Of a stretch of 30,775 nucleotides of DNA, positions 13,680-20,875 are shown piece after piece. The first letter of the stretch is position 1, and each line of letters opens with the position of its first letter. Position numbers and translations under genes: made by a program. Origin of the DNA: a virus. The notes beneath the pieces were generated by a model. That model made no database searches. It saw nothing but the letters and a program-made list of their open reading frames with translations, and was not told where the DNA came from. The stretch is taken from positions 1 through 30,775 of the IMG/VR virus record IMGVR_UViG_3300009088_000005, one strand, 5' to 3'.

Positions 13680-13961
13680 ATGTCTGTCGAGTACTTACAA
13701 CGCACGGTGGACGGGTATCAGCTTTTCAGAAATGACGGTACCCTTGTAGAGACGCGCAATCGTACTGGGAACGGTTGGTCGTGTACTTACGAGATAGGTG
13801 CAATACCAGTGCGTGGTAGTGGGTTTCAAGTCGGGACGCCGAGCACACTTGTGGATGGTCAAGTCTGGGTCGAAGTTGAAGGAACGTCACCGAGTCGAAC
13901 GATTACGCTCAAGGTGCGCGACAACGGAAGTACTGTGACACTGTTTACCGCGACGTATTAA
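13680..13961 (+). CDS. Small beta-rich protein, unknown function
   Basis: This 93-residue protein is rich in Thr, Val and Gly and appears to be a single beta domain (YLQRTVDGYQLFRNDGTL, then VWVEVEGTSPSRTITLKV). No family is recognised. AGGAG shortly before the ATG at 13680 supports the start. The preceding 81 bases (13599-13679) hold no gene; they contain imperfect inverted sequence (TCCCT...AGGGA) without a convincing T-run. It precedes the fibre-like protein by 14 bases and may be a small virion or fibre-associated component. Confidence 0.5.
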   Translation: MSVEYLQRTVDGYQLFRNDGTLVETRNRTGNGWSCTYEIGAIPVRGSGFQVGTPSTLVDGQVWVEVEGTSPSRTITLKVRDNGSTVTLFTATY

Positions 13962-13975
13962 GGGAAGACGAGTTC

Positions 13976-15547
13976 ATGGTGAAATGGTTTAGTGGCGTTG
14001 CGATTGTACTTTATCTTAGCACAACAGTTTCAGCGCAGGTTCGATTTCGTGCTCCAAGTGTAGCGACATTACCAGCTGTGTGTCTTGTCGGTGATTTAGC
14101 AGTGAAGATAACTGCGGTTGCAGGACTGTATGTTTGTACTGCTGTTAATACGTGGATATTAGTTGGTAGTAGTGTTACAGATGCGACGATCACTGTGAGC
14201 GATATTACTACCAACAATGCTAGTGCGAATAAGCATGGTTGGCTACCAAAATTACCAAGCAATACTACGACATTCCTTCGTGGCGATGGAACATTCACTG
14301 CAGCAAGCACCGCACCTAGTGGAAGTGATACACAGGTGCAGTTCAATGACGGTAGTGCGTTCGGTGGCAGCGCCTTTACGTATAATAAGACGGCGCAGAC
14401 CTACACGTTCACGTCCAAGCTGCCGAACATCGACGCATCTGCGCTCTTACCCGCACCAGCGCTGGCCGGGCTCGGTGCTGGCAACCTGTCCAATGGCGTG
14501 TACTCCTACAAGTTTACGCAGCTCGATAACGATGGAAATGAAACTGCGGCAGGTACTGCAACGGCAAGCGTGACGGTCGTTGATGCAACGATGAATGGTC
14601 AGGTCACGGTAACGCAACCGTTCAGTTGTAGTGGTACTTACTCACCCGTTTACAATTTATATCGTACTGTTGCCGGTGGTTCAGTCTACAAGTATGTGGA
14701 TCAGTTGAATTATACTTGTAGCTTGACATACACTGATAACATGGCTGATGCGTTATTAGGAGCGAATGCACCAAGTGCGAACGCAACGAGTGTAGCGTCG
14801 TCATGGAATGGTGTGTCGTTCGCTGGACCAAATGATTCGACCAGTAACAATGGGCTTACTCAAGAATTTGGTGATGGGACGCAGAATATTACATTTGCCG
14901 TAAGCCCTTCCCCGGTCGGCGCGAAAAGCTTTAACATTATTGGACAAGATGGAGGCCAGGCAGGCGGAGGTATTTCTATTGCAGGCGGACAAGGCAACAG
15001 TTCAAGTGGTGGAGGTATTTCTATTGCTGGTGGAAGAAGCTATGGTTCAAGTGGAGGAAATTTTACTAGTACTGGTGGCAGAGGAATTACAACTGGAGGG
15101 AATTGGACGAGTGAAGCAGGAATAGGAGGTGTAACTGGTGGTGATTGGAAAGGATACGCAGGGTACGGCGCAACGACGAATGGCGTCTGGCGTGCTGGCA
15201 CCTATACAGGGAACACCTCGGTTGATCATATCGTTATCACTGGTACCAATACTAACATCACGCCAACGTTGTCCGTTGGCGGTGCGTCAATGTTACCAAT
15301 TCTTAGCGGTACCTCATCAGCTATCGGTGGCGGCTCGTTAACGGCAGGTACGTGTGCATCTGGCACGGCGGCCGTCACGGGTGCTACAACGGCTATGGCA
15401 GTCGTCGCTACTCCAGTGACATATCCAGGAGATGGCACTGACTGGTCGGCTTACGTCAGTGCGGCTGATACGGTGACGGTGAAAGTCTGTGCACTCGTCG
15501 TCGTGACTCCAGTCAGCTCAAACTATAACGTGCGTGTGCTTCAATGA
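13976..15547 (+). CDS. Glycine-rich fibre-like protein with signal peptide
   Basis: This 523-residue protein starts with an apparent Sec signal peptide: Lys3, a hydrophobic core (GVAIVLYLSTTV) and a cleavage-like VSA-Q at about residue 21. Residues 80-110 contain SANKHGWLPKLPSNTTTFLR and GDGTF, the tail-fibre phrase that often joins fibre domains. Residues 150-270 resemble an immunoglobulin-like fold (VYSYKFTQLDNDGNETAAG). Residues about 325-400 are Gly/Ser-rich with two copies of GGGISIAGG spaced 45 bp apart, reminiscent of the polyglycine sandwich in phage adhesins. The C-terminal domain is beta-rich. It follows the capsid genes rather than the tail tip, so a head-fibre or a host-surface protein are both possible. 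Its base composition looks more AT-rich than its neighbours. Confidence 0.6.
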   Translation: MVKWFSGVAIVLYLSTTVSAQVRFRAPSVATLPAVCLVGDLAVKITAVAGLYVCTAVNTWILVGSSVTDATITVSDITTNNASANKHGWLPKLPSNTTTFLRGDGTFTAASTAPSGSDTQVQFNDGSAFGGSAFTYNKTAQTYTFTSKLPNIDASALLPAPALAGLGAGNLSNGVYSYKFTQLDNDGNETAAGTATASVTVVDATMNGQVTVTQPFSCSGTYSPVYNLYRTVAGGSVYKYVDQLNYTCSLTYTDNMADALLGANAPSANATSVASSWNGVSFAGPNDSTSNNGLTQEFGDGTQNITFAVSPSPVGAKSFNIIGQDGGQAGGGISIAGGQGNSSSGGGISIAGGRSYGSSGGNFTSTGGRGITTGGNWTSEAGIGGVTGGDWKGYAGYGATTNGVWRAGTYTGNTSVDHIVITGTNTNITPTLSVGGASMLPILSGTSSAIGGGSLTAGTCASGTAAVTGATTAMAVVATPVTYPGDGTDWSAYVSAADTVTVKVCALVVVTPVSSNYNVRVLQ

Positions 15548-15891
15548 AGATGTGCGCGTTGCATTGGGAGGACTTGCAGCAAGGGCTGAAGGACCGTGAT
15601 CTGTGGCCACTTGTGTCGTCGTCTGATCATGCCGCGGTTGATACTTACTTTGCCGAAGCCGATGATCCACGTATGTTTGATCCATTGATGGCGGCGTACT
15701 GGCAGATTCAATCGGTGGCATTAGAAGTATGTGGCATGGAGTTACGAGGCGGCTCGAATGTACGTGAGCGTGATTGTCCTTTATGCGAAGTGATTGAGCA
15801 TGGTGAGGATGCCGAAGAGTGGATTCGCGGGTGTTTGGATGTGCAGTTAGCACAGGCTAGGAAGCTGGGTCTGATGCCGCGTGTCCAGTAA
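15544..15891 (+). CDS. Small conserved protein, possibly zinc-binding
   Basis: This 115-residue protein overlaps the fibre-like gene by ATGA (15544-15547). It starts MKMCALHWEDLQQGLKDR and carries a CPLCEVIEHGEDAEEWIRGC segment, so Cys4/His7 and the CxxC pair could bind a metal. The C-terminus is a helix (CLDVQLAQARKLGLMPRVQ). I recall the order C-LH near the start, a CPLC knuckle and an EEWI helix from small proteins of phage virion modules, where the function is not known. Its neighbours on both sides are structural or membrane genes. The next tiny membrane ORF starts 11 bases before its stop. Confidence 0.6.
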   Translation: MKMCALHWEDLQQGLKDRDLWPLVSSSDHAAVDTYFAEADDPRMFDPLMAAYWQIQSVALEVCGMELRGGSNVRERDCPLCEVIEHGEDAEEWIRGCLDVQLAQARKLGLMPRVQ

Positions 15892-15979
15892 CGACTGGTT
15901 GTTTGCGCTCGTGGTCGAGATATTGCTGACGGGTATGGTTCTCGGTTGGTTTCTTCATGGTGTTCTCTGGTGTGCGTGA
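15881..15979 (+). CDS. 32-residue single-pass membrane peptide
   Basis: A GTG start at 15881, overlapping the end of the preceding gene by 11 bases, opens a frame of 32 residues. It has one hydrophobic segment (WLFALVVEILLTGMVLGWF) and stops 9 bases before the next ATG. It fills exactly the gap between two accepted genes, and similar tiny membrane frames fill gaps at 17420 and 27036, which supports it being a gene. No function can be stated; small phage membrane peptides can act in lysis timing or exclusion, but nothing here shows that. Confidence 0.45.
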   Translation: MSSNDWLFALVVEILLTGMVLGWFLHGVLWCA

Positions 15980-15988
15980 AGGGATGAA

Positions 15989-16207
15989 ATGAAAGGATTG
16001 GCGAGTACTGTGGCGAACAAGAAAAAGAAAAAGACGACGGCGAAGTTGAAGAAGGAACTGCTCAAGAAGTTCGACAAGTTCGTTGAGAAGTTGCCGAATG
16101 ATGCGCGTGAGGAACTGCTGGACGAGATGCAGGACCACATTCAACAGGCCTTAGATGAGGCGGCGGAGAAGAGTGAGGAAGACGAGGAAGATGATGGAGC
16201 GGCGTAG
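15989..16207 (+). CDS. Small highly charged helical protein
   Basis: This 72-residue protein is lysine-rich at its N-terminus (VANKKKKKTTAKLKKELLKK) and ends in acidic residues (KSEEDEEDDGAA), joined by a helical middle (EKLPNDAREELLDEMQDHIQ). The charge asymmetry suggests an amphipathic, possibly oligomeric, helical protein. I do not recognise a family. GAAGGG precedes the ATG at 15989 by a few bases. Its stop (TAG at 16205-16207) abuts the next ATG at 16208. It may be an assembly factor or an inhibitor-like small protein; no evidence distinguishes these. Confidence 0.55.
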   Translation: MKGLASTVANKKKKKTTAKLKKELLKKFDKFVEKLPNDAREELLDEMQDHIQQALDEAAEKSEEDEEDDGAA

Positions 16208-16789
16208 ATGAGTGTGATCATTGCGACGCCAGGTGCAGCTGACGCGAATAGTTACGCGACACTGCTCGAAGCAGCAGCCTATTTTACCGATCGTCTGCCG
16301 CTTGTGCCGTCGTGGAGTGCGGTGGCGGATCAAACGGCGGCGTTGATTATGGCGACGCGCGTGCTGGACTTGATGTCCGTGGCACGCCGGACGCTGCGCA
16401 TCTCGAAGGATGGAACGAAGTACTTCTATACCAGTCGTGCGTGGACCGGTGCACCAGCGACCACGACGCAGGCGCTCGCGTGGCCACGCATCGGCATGTA
16501 TGACCTGAACGGGAATTTGATTGCTTCGACGGTCATTCCGCAGATGTTGAAAAATGCGGAGTGTGAACTTGCTGGACAATTGAATGCTGCTGATACCACG
16601 TTAGACAACCCAATCATTGTGGGTGGGATTACGTCTGTGAAGGCAGGGAGTGTCGCAGTCACGTTCAAGGAAGATATCGCAGCACAGGTCTTGCCAATGA
16701 CTGTGCTGAACCTTATGCCCCCCTCGTGGTTTACAGACGAGATCATTACGTCAGCTATCAGTGCACTGTTCGACGTGATCGGGTTATGA
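16208..16789 (+). CDS. Head-tail adaptor (DnaT-like/gp6-like connector)
   Basis: This 193-residue protein has the hallmark N-terminus ANSYATLLEAAAYFTDRL, a tryptophan (VPSWSAVADQTAAL), then ATRVLDLMS and the phrase QALAWPRIGMYDLNGNLIA. The helix VIPQMLKNAECELAGQL follows. This is the pattern of the small helical neck proteins often annotated as DnaT-like or head-tail connector Ad1, which form the ring beneath the portal. The C-terminal part is beta-rich and likely contacts the next ring. It directly abuts the preceding small gene and lies 9 bases before a DUF1653-like gene. The neck order that follows (closure, completion, terminator) supports this role. Confidence 0.75.
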   Translation: MSVIIATPGAADANSYATLLEAAAYFTDRLPLVPSWSAVADQTAALIMATRVLDLMSVARRTLRISKDGTKYFYTSRAWTGAPATTTQALAWPRIGMYDLNGNLIASTVIPQMLKNAECELAGQLNAADTTLDNPIIVGGITSVKAGSVAVTFKEDIAAQVLPMTVLNLMPPSWFTDEIITSAISALFDVIGL

Positions 16790-16798
16790 GGTGTTGAT

Positions 16799-17035
16799 AT
16801 GCAGACAGGTGTATATCGCAAGACCGAAGGTCGTACCGGAGTTGGAGAGTTGTACGAGTTCGATTGTTTATGTCGTCATCATACAACTGGTGAAGAAATG
16901 ATCGTGTATGTCCCGTTGCGCATCGAGATAGAGTGGGCTGGTACGGTACGACATTGCGTGTTAGAGCGTAAGGAGTTTGAACGAAAATTCGAGTTTGTTG
17001 CTGAAGGTTTGCCGATGCGAATAGGTCTATTGTGA
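16799..17035 (+). CDS. DUF1653-like small protein
   Basis: This 78-residue protein resembles the DUF1653 fold: a short beta domain beginning TGVYRKTEGRTGVGELYEFD, then HTTGEEMIVYVPLR and a final FERKFEFVAEG. The family occurs in bacteria and phages and its biochemical role is unknown. The ATG at 16799 is used; the preceding bases (GAGGTG) provide a modest ribosome site. It sits between two neck genes and its stop overlaps the GTG of the next gene by four bases (GTGA at 17032-17035). It is likely an accessory gene inserted in the neck cluster. Confidence 0.55.
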   Translation: MQTGVYRKTEGRTGVGELYEFDCLCRHHTTGEEMIVYVPLRIEIEWAGTVRHCVLERKEFERKFEFVAEGLPMRIGLL

Positions 17036-17412
17036 GTCTGCTTGACGTTGTCCGTAGTGCTGTGAAGATTGCAGATAAAGTCACGAAACCTTTGCAGGGC
17101 CTTGTCTCATTTGAGCGCTATTTGAGTCAGGATGGTTTCGGGACGAAGACCTATGCCACTCCCGCGACGTTGCGCGCGATTGTCGAACTGAAACAGCAAC
17201 AGGTGCGTTCGACTTCTGGTGAATTGAGTGTGAGCCGTGCCAGTGTGTTGTTCCTCGACGTGGCCGGTTTGAAAGCTGTTGCACCGAGCGGGGTGAGTGT
17301 GAACGATCGCGTGACATTACCAGATGGAACGACTGGGCCGATTCTCAATCTTAGTGGGTTTGTGGATGCTGGGACGACACACGCCGTCGCGACGCAGGTC
17401 TTTCTAGGCTAG
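17032..17412 (+). CDS. Head closure / neck protein
   Basis: This 126-residue protein has a short N-terminal helix (LLDVVRSAVKIADKVTK), a beta domain (LVSFERYLSQDGFGTKTYAT), an internal ELKQQQVRSTSGELSVSRAS segment and a conserved DRVTLPDGTTGPILNLSG strand pair. Proteins with this outline sit between adaptor and tail completion genes in siphophages and act as stoppers or closure rings (Hc1-like). Translation is coupled to the upstream gene by GTGA. A tiny membrane frame and a glycosyltransferase follow it, interrupting the neck cluster. Confidence 0.65.
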   Translation: MSLLDVVRSAVKIADKVTKPLQGLVSFERYLSQDGFGTKTYATPATLRAIVELKQQQVRSTSGELSVSRASVLFLDVAGLKAVAPSGVSVNDRVTLPDGTTGPILNLSGFVDAGTTHAVATQVFLG

Positions 17413-17419
17413 TCATTTT

Positions 17420-17509
17420 GTGAGGTCATTTTTGACTGGGATGCTGTGGGTGCTTGTCGTGATCGTATTGGCCTTCTTACTCATTATTGTCGCGTTACGT
17501 GTGATGTAA
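17420..17509 (+). CDS. 29-residue single-pass membrane peptide
   Basis: From GTG 17420 (or ATG 17441) to TAA 17509, a short frame encodes one hydrophobic helix (LWVLVVIVLAFLLIIVALRV) with a basic end. It fills the gap between the closure gene and the glycosyltransferase, and its stop overlaps the glycosyltransferase start (TAATG). Such an arrangement argues for translation, but with this length it could also be a leader. It may help localise the glycosyltransferase to the membrane, which is only a suggestion from position. Confidence 0.4.
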   Translation: MRSFLTGMLWVLVVIVLAFLLIIVALRVM

Positions 17510-18729
17510 TGTCAGAGAAAAAGAAATTGCTTTGGGTGGGCGATGCGGCGTGTCCAAGTGGATTTGCTCTCGTGACGCATCGTGTACTTGACGTGCTGTG
17601 TACGACGTTTGATGTCACGGTGTTGGGGATTAACTACCGTGGTGATCCACACACCTATCCCTATCCGATCTATGCGGCAGCGCCTGGTGGAGAACTGCTC
17701 GGTGTGGGACGTTTGATCTGGATGTGTGATGTGTGTAAGCCTGATGTCATTGTCTTGCAGAATGATGGCTGGAACATTCCACATTACATGAGACAATTGG
17801 CGAGGTTTGCTGAATATGCGCGTATTCCGGTGATTGTGATTGTCGCGGTAGACGGCAAGAATTTTCAAGGGCCGTGGTTAGATAGGGTGTCGCTCGCGAT
17901 CTTCTGGACGCACTTTGCATTAGACGAGGCACGGAAAGGTGGCTACACTGGACCGGCGGAGGTTATCCCGCTTGGTGTGGATCTGGACATTTATTATCCA
18001 TTGGATACACTCGACGCGCGCGGGCGTCGGCTTCCACGTGAGCTAGACTTCGCCTTTATCGTCGGCAATGTGAATCGGAATCAACCGCGGAAGCGGCTTG
18101 ACCTGACGATCCAGTACTTTGCTGAGTGGGTTCATCGAGAGAACGTCGCAGATGCCTATCTCTACCTCCACGTCGCGCCGACTGGTGATATTGGGATTGA
18201 TGTCAAACAACTCTCTGAATATTACGGGGTGCTCGACAGATTGATTCTGATGCAGCCGTCTGCTTGGTATGGCATTCCTGAACATGAGATGCGCGACACC
18301 TACAATTGTTTTGATCTCCAGATTACGACGACACAAGGTGAGGGGAATGGATTTTCGACCTTCGAAGGGATGGCCTGTGGGATTCCGCAAATCGTGCCGG
18401 CGTGGTCAGCGCTTGGTGAACTGACGCGGGATGTGGCATGGCAGGTCTCGTGTCGTTCAACGGTGGTTGGCCCGCCGTATGTGAATGTGTTGGGTGGTGT
18501 GCCAGATCGTGAAGGCTTTGTGCAAGCACTTCATACGTTCTATACCGACTCCGCGCGTCGTATGGTTTATCGCCAACGTGGCCTTGACTATGTGTCACAG
18601 CCTCACTTCCGGTGGTCCTTCATTGCACAACAATTTGATCGTGTGATTCAGGAGCGACTCGATGGCATCAGGGATGAATCCGAGCGAGATGATCGCGAAA
18701 CTGAAAGCGTTCACAGCGAAGTTTCCTGA
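17509..18729 (+). CDS. Glycosyltransferase, GT4-like (GT-B fold)
   Basis: This 406-residue protein begins KKLLWVGDAACPSGFALVTH, a Rossmann strand and loop typical of GT-B enzymes. It continues with VIVLQNDGWNIPHYM, VIPLGVDLDIYYP and a nucleotide-sugar half. The hallmark E-x7-E is present: Glu278 and Glu286 in GEGNGFSTFEGMACGIPQI. Such enzymes retain the sugar anomer while moving a hexose from a nucleotide sugar to an acceptor. The substrate and acceptor (phage DNA, capsid or host glycan) cannot be deduced. The start is the ATG at 17509; the longer frame from 17446 overlaps the small membrane gene and lacks a ribosome site. The 3' end overlaps the next tail gene by 68 bases in another frame, so its C-terminal tail (RDESERDDRETESVHSEVS) is shaped by that gene. 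Confidence 0.85.
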   Translation: MSEKKKLLWVGDAACPSGFALVTHRVLDVLCTTFDVTVLGINYRGDPHTYPYPIYAAAPGGELLGVGRLIWMCDVCKPDVIVLQNDGWNIPHYMRQLARFAEYARIPVIVIVAVDGKNFQGPWLDRVSLAIFWTHFALDEARKGGYTGPAEVIPLGVDLDIYYPLDTLDARGRRLPRELDFAFIVGNVNRNQPRKRLDLTIQYFAEWVHRENVADAYLYLHVAPTGDIGIDVKQLSEYYGVLDRLILMQPSAWYGIPEHEMRDTYNCFDLQITTTQGEGNGFSTFEGMACGIPQIVPAWSALGELTRDVAWQVSCRSTVVGPPYVNVLGGVPDREGFVQALHTFYTDSARRMVYRQRGLDYVSQPHFRWSFIAQQFDRVIQERLDGIRDESERDDRETESVHSEVS

Positions 18730-19093
18730 CCGCGTGCTCTCGGCGATCTATCTCGAAGGACAGATCGAGATGACGGAATCGAAAAAACGCTGTCCGGTCT
18801 CGCCAACCAAAGCGCAGTTTAAAGCGATGGGACGCTCCATGCCAAAAGGGATTGCGCCAGGGACACTCCGTGCGAGTGGGTTGGTGCATCCTCCTGAGCG
18901 AACTGGTCGTCGCGTGACGTGTTTGCTCTCGTATGGTGGTGCTGCGGAGGCGTATGCCATTGTGCAGCATGAACGGCTCGATTTTCATCACACGACTGGA
19001 CAAAGTCGATATCTTGCGAGCGTGCTAGAAGAGTCGCGCGAACATATGGCCGCGCGGATTGCGAAACGCGTGGATCTGCGACAACGGTCGTGA
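18662..19093 (+). CDS. Tail completion protein (HK97 gp10-like)
   Basis: This 143-residue protein has an N-terminal helix (MIAKLKAFTAKFPDRVLSAI), then a cysteine-containing SKKRCPVSPTKAQFK segment resembling the conserved acidic or proline strand of HK97 gp10-like proteins. The family phrase A-x-x-x-QHE-R-x-DF-HH-T-G-x-x-x-YL is clear in AYAIVQHERLDFHHTTGQSR plus YLASVLEES. These proteins sit at the head-proximal tail end and finish the tube for joining. AGGAG stands before the ATG at 18662, inside the glycosyltransferase gene. The C-terminus is basic. Confidence 0.72.
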   Translation: MASGMNPSEMIAKLKAFTAKFPDRVLSAIYLEGQIEMTESKKRCPVSPTKAQFKAMGRSMPKGIAPGTLRASGLVHPPERTGRRVTCLLSYGGAAEAYAIVQHERLDFHHTTGQSRYLASVLEESREHMAARIAKRVDLRQRS

Positions 19094-19096
19094 TGG

Positions 19097-19507
19097 ATGT
19101 CGTTCCTGTCAGAGATGAAAGATCAGTTGGTGGCTTCGAGCGTCGGGACGTTCGGCACCACTATCTTTATTGGCTCTTCGGCCATTATCCCGATTGGTGA
19201 CGGGCCGTATCTCTCATTGATTGAAACGGGGGGGAGTGGTGCGGTGCGCTCGCAGAACGGGACGCCACTTGAACAACCGTCCGCACAACTCTCGGCTCGA
19301 GCCAAGCAACCATTGGCAGCGCGCACGATGCTCATTGCTGCGTATACCGCGTTAGGTGGTGCGAATGGGTTGCATAATGTAACTTTGAGTGGGGTGTGGT
19401 ATGTGAGTCTTACCTTTCGTCAGAGTAGCCCAACTGATGTTGGGTTGGATGACGCCGGACGTGCATTGTTGGTGATCAACGTTGACGCAGAAAAAGCCCC
19501 TTCATAG
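19097..19507 (+). CDS. Tail terminator / minor capsid protein (PF12691-like)
   Basis: This 136-residue protein has the phrases TTIFIGSSAIIPIGDGPYLS, LIETGGSGAVRSQN, PSAQLSARAKQPLAARTML, YVSLTFRQSSPTDVGLDDAG and a closing VDAEKAPS. This succession matches the minor capsid/tail terminator group seen in siphophages, where a hexameric ring caps the tail tube and binds the neck. The start at 19097 lies three bases after the previous stop. It precedes the tail tube gene by 12 bases with a ribosome site (AGGAGGA), the usual order of terminator then tube. Confidence 0.75.
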   Translation: MSFLSEMKDQLVASSVGTFGTTIFIGSSAIIPIGDGPYLSLIETGGSGAVRSQNGTPLEQPSAQLSARAKQPLAARTMLIAAYTALGGANGLHNVTLSGVWYVSLTFRQSSPTDVGLDDAGRALLVINVDAEKAPS

Positions 19508-19519
19508 GAGGACGAGAAC

Positions 19520-19954
19520 ATGACACTGGCTATTAGCTCACACGGAACGATTGTGTCACGAGCCAAGGCGGCGACGCCGACAGTGTTTGAGGCCATCGCC
19601 GAACTCGGTGACGTGACACCGCCGGAAATGATGCGCAACGAGTTCGACGCGACGACGCAGGACAAAAACATTGATGCGTATGTGCTTGGGGTCTTACGTC
19701 GTGGGGCGTTCACGACGCCATTGAATTTCCTGCCGACGAACGGAACACAGGACCATTTGACGGGTCTCTACAAAGCGATCATCGACAATTCGATTGATGG
19801 CTACAAGATTACGTTTCCTGATGCAGTGGAGTGGGTGTTGAGCGGGCAGGTGCAGCACATTGCACCGAAGGCGCCTGTTGACGGAAAACTCTCTGCCGAT
19901 GTAACGATTCGCTTCTCTGGTGGGATGACAATTGGTGGCGTGGTGATCATCTAG
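19520..19954 (+). CDS. Tail tube (major tail) protein
   Basis: This 144-residue protein is beta-rich and lies between terminator and tail assembly chaperones, where the tube subunit is expected. Visible phrases are SRAKAATPTVFEAIAELGDV near the N-terminus, then a central NFLPTNGTQDHLTGLYKAII, and a C-terminal strand pair KLSADVTIRFSGGMTIGGVV. Proteins of this type polymerise as hexameric rings around the tape measure. The ATG at 19520 has AGGAGG 9-10 bases upstream. Its length is typical of compact siphophage tube proteins. No added Ig-like domain is seen at the C-terminus. Confidence 0.78.
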   Translation: MTLAISSHGTIVSRAKAATPTVFEAIAELGDVTPPEMMRNEFDATTQDKNIDAYVLGVLRRGAFTTPLNFLPTNGTQDHLTGLYKAIIDNSIDGYKITFPDAVEWVLSGQVQHIAPKAPVDGKLSADVTIRFSGGMTIGGVVII

Positions 19955-19967
19955 GAGGTAAGTTTCA

Positions 19968-20177
19968 ATGACTGCTCAGGATTGGAACCAGACTGAAACG
20001 TTGTACGCTTTTATGGGCTGGTTGACTGCACGCTTCCCGCCAATCCTAATCGGTTCGACAGAGTTGACTCCGCCTGTTTTAGATTTGATTCAGCAGTTTG
20101 TTGAACGACATGACTTGCCGTTGGCGTGCCGTGACGGTTGGGATGCTGGAATCGTTCCAGAGTCTGAAATTTTATAG
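19968..20177 (+). CDS. Small conserved protein after the tail tube gene
   Basis: This 69-residue protein, with an AGGAGG site 9 bases before the ATG at 19968, contains LYAFMGWLTARFPPILIGST and a helical LDLIQQFVERHDLPL. The pattern of a Trp-Leu-Thr-x-Arg helix followed by a Gly-containing loop and a helical end is common in small phage proteins that are often called hypothetical. No metal site or membrane segment is seen. It sits between tube and chaperone genes, a position where some siphophages carry small tail accessory proteins. Confidence 0.55.
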   Translation: MTAQDWNQTETLYAFMGWLTARFPPILIGSTELTPPVLDLIQQFVERHDLPLACRDGWDAGIVPESEIL

Positions 20178-20185
20178 GGGGATAG

Positions 20186-20533
20186 ATGTCGGATGAGAAG
20201 ATCCTCACGATGGATGAGATTACCCTGTCTGATGATGTGGAGTATGCCCTCGTACCTGGGTTCAAGACTGGCGAGGTGTTTCGCATCGGGTCGTTGACAG
20301 CGGGTGACCTGATTGAATGGTCGGAAGCGAACGAAGGTGAGGCGAAGCGCACTGCAGGTCTCCGTCTCATCACCAAGAGCCTAGTGGACTCGGAAGGCAA
20401 GCGTATTGCGAACGATACGCACATTGCAGTCCTTCGCAAGAAAAGTCATAAGGTGACTGAGCGACTGGTGCGGGAGATTCTGCGATTGAACGGCATGATG
20501 GTGAAGGATGCCAACGAGACAAAAAAAGACTGA
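20186..20533 (+). CDS. Tail assembly chaperone, upstream frame (G-like)
   Basis: This 115-residue protein is the short product of the usual two-part tail chaperone region. It contains VEYALVPGFKTGEVFRIGSL, GDLIEWSEANEGEAKR and a helical RLITKSLVDSEGKRI to EILRLNG segment. Its C-terminus (DANETKKD) is read across an A7 run just before the stop TGA. In siphophages this protein binds the tape measure and is made mainly without frameshifting. The start ATG at 20186 follows a GGGGGA ribosome site. A fraction of ribosomes probably slip to the next frame to make the longer form. Confidence 0.75.
   Translation: MSDEKILTMDEITLSDDVEYALVPGFKTGEVFRIGSLTAGDLIEWSEANEGEAKRTAGLRLITKSLVDSEGKRIANDTHIAVLRKKSHKVTERLVREILRLNGMMVKDANETKKD
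20521..20527 (+). promoter_or_regulatory. Slippery site for programmed -1 frameshift
   Basis: Seven A bases read A-AAA-AAA in the upstream frame, followed by GAC and a TGA two codons on. Slippage of one base back enters the open downstream frame (20527 onward) with no stop until 20874. This is the typical form of the conserved tail chaperone frameshift. Confidence 0.75.
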
Positions 20534-20874
20534 AGCGATCGGCACGGCGTCGTTTCGCCTATCAGTTAGCCGTGCGATTAGGGTGCTGGAATGTCGATGC
20601 CTTGCTTCGCAGTCTGACAGCCAAGCAGTTTCACGAGTGGATGATCTACGCAGAACTTGAGCCGTTTGATGAGGTGCGTGGCGATCTGCGGAGTGCGCTG
20701 ATTGCTGCCACGATTGCGAATGTGAATCGCGGGAAGGGGCAGACGGCGTATACGCTTCAGGATTTTCTGCTGTTCAAGGAAGAAGAGTCACCGCGTCATC
20801 AGACGTGGCAAGAGAAGAAGGCGATTGCGATGGCGATCTGTATGGCGTACTCCGTCCCAGCGTTAGATATGTAA
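20527..20874 (+). CDS. Tail assembly chaperone, frameshifted part (T-like)
   Basis: The downstream -1 frame begins RLKRSARRRFAYQLAVRLG directly after the slippery run and continues with WNVDALLRSLTAKQFHEWMI, YAELEPFDEVRGDLRSA and IAATIANVNRGK. These phrases match the T-like half of GT chaperones (small helical WxVD, LTAxEFxEW and RxDLR elements). The conserved text starts upstream of the first in-frame GTG (20572), which indicates that it is read by frameshift rather than as a separate protein. The fusion would be 229 residues and would recruit tube subunits to the tape measure. The stop is 1 base before the tape measure ATG. Confidence 0.75.
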   Translation, partial: RLKRSARRRFAYQLAVRLGCWNVDALLRSLTAKQFHEWMIYAELEPFDEVRGDLRSALIAATIANVNRGKGQTAYTLQDFLLFKEEESPRHQTWQEKKAIAMAICMAYSVPALDM

Positions 20875-20875
20875 G

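Noticed and set aside
17446-17508. Upstream extension of the glycosyltransferase
   Set aside because: The GT-B fold starts right after ATG 17509, and the extension overlaps the tiny membrane frame without a ribosome site.
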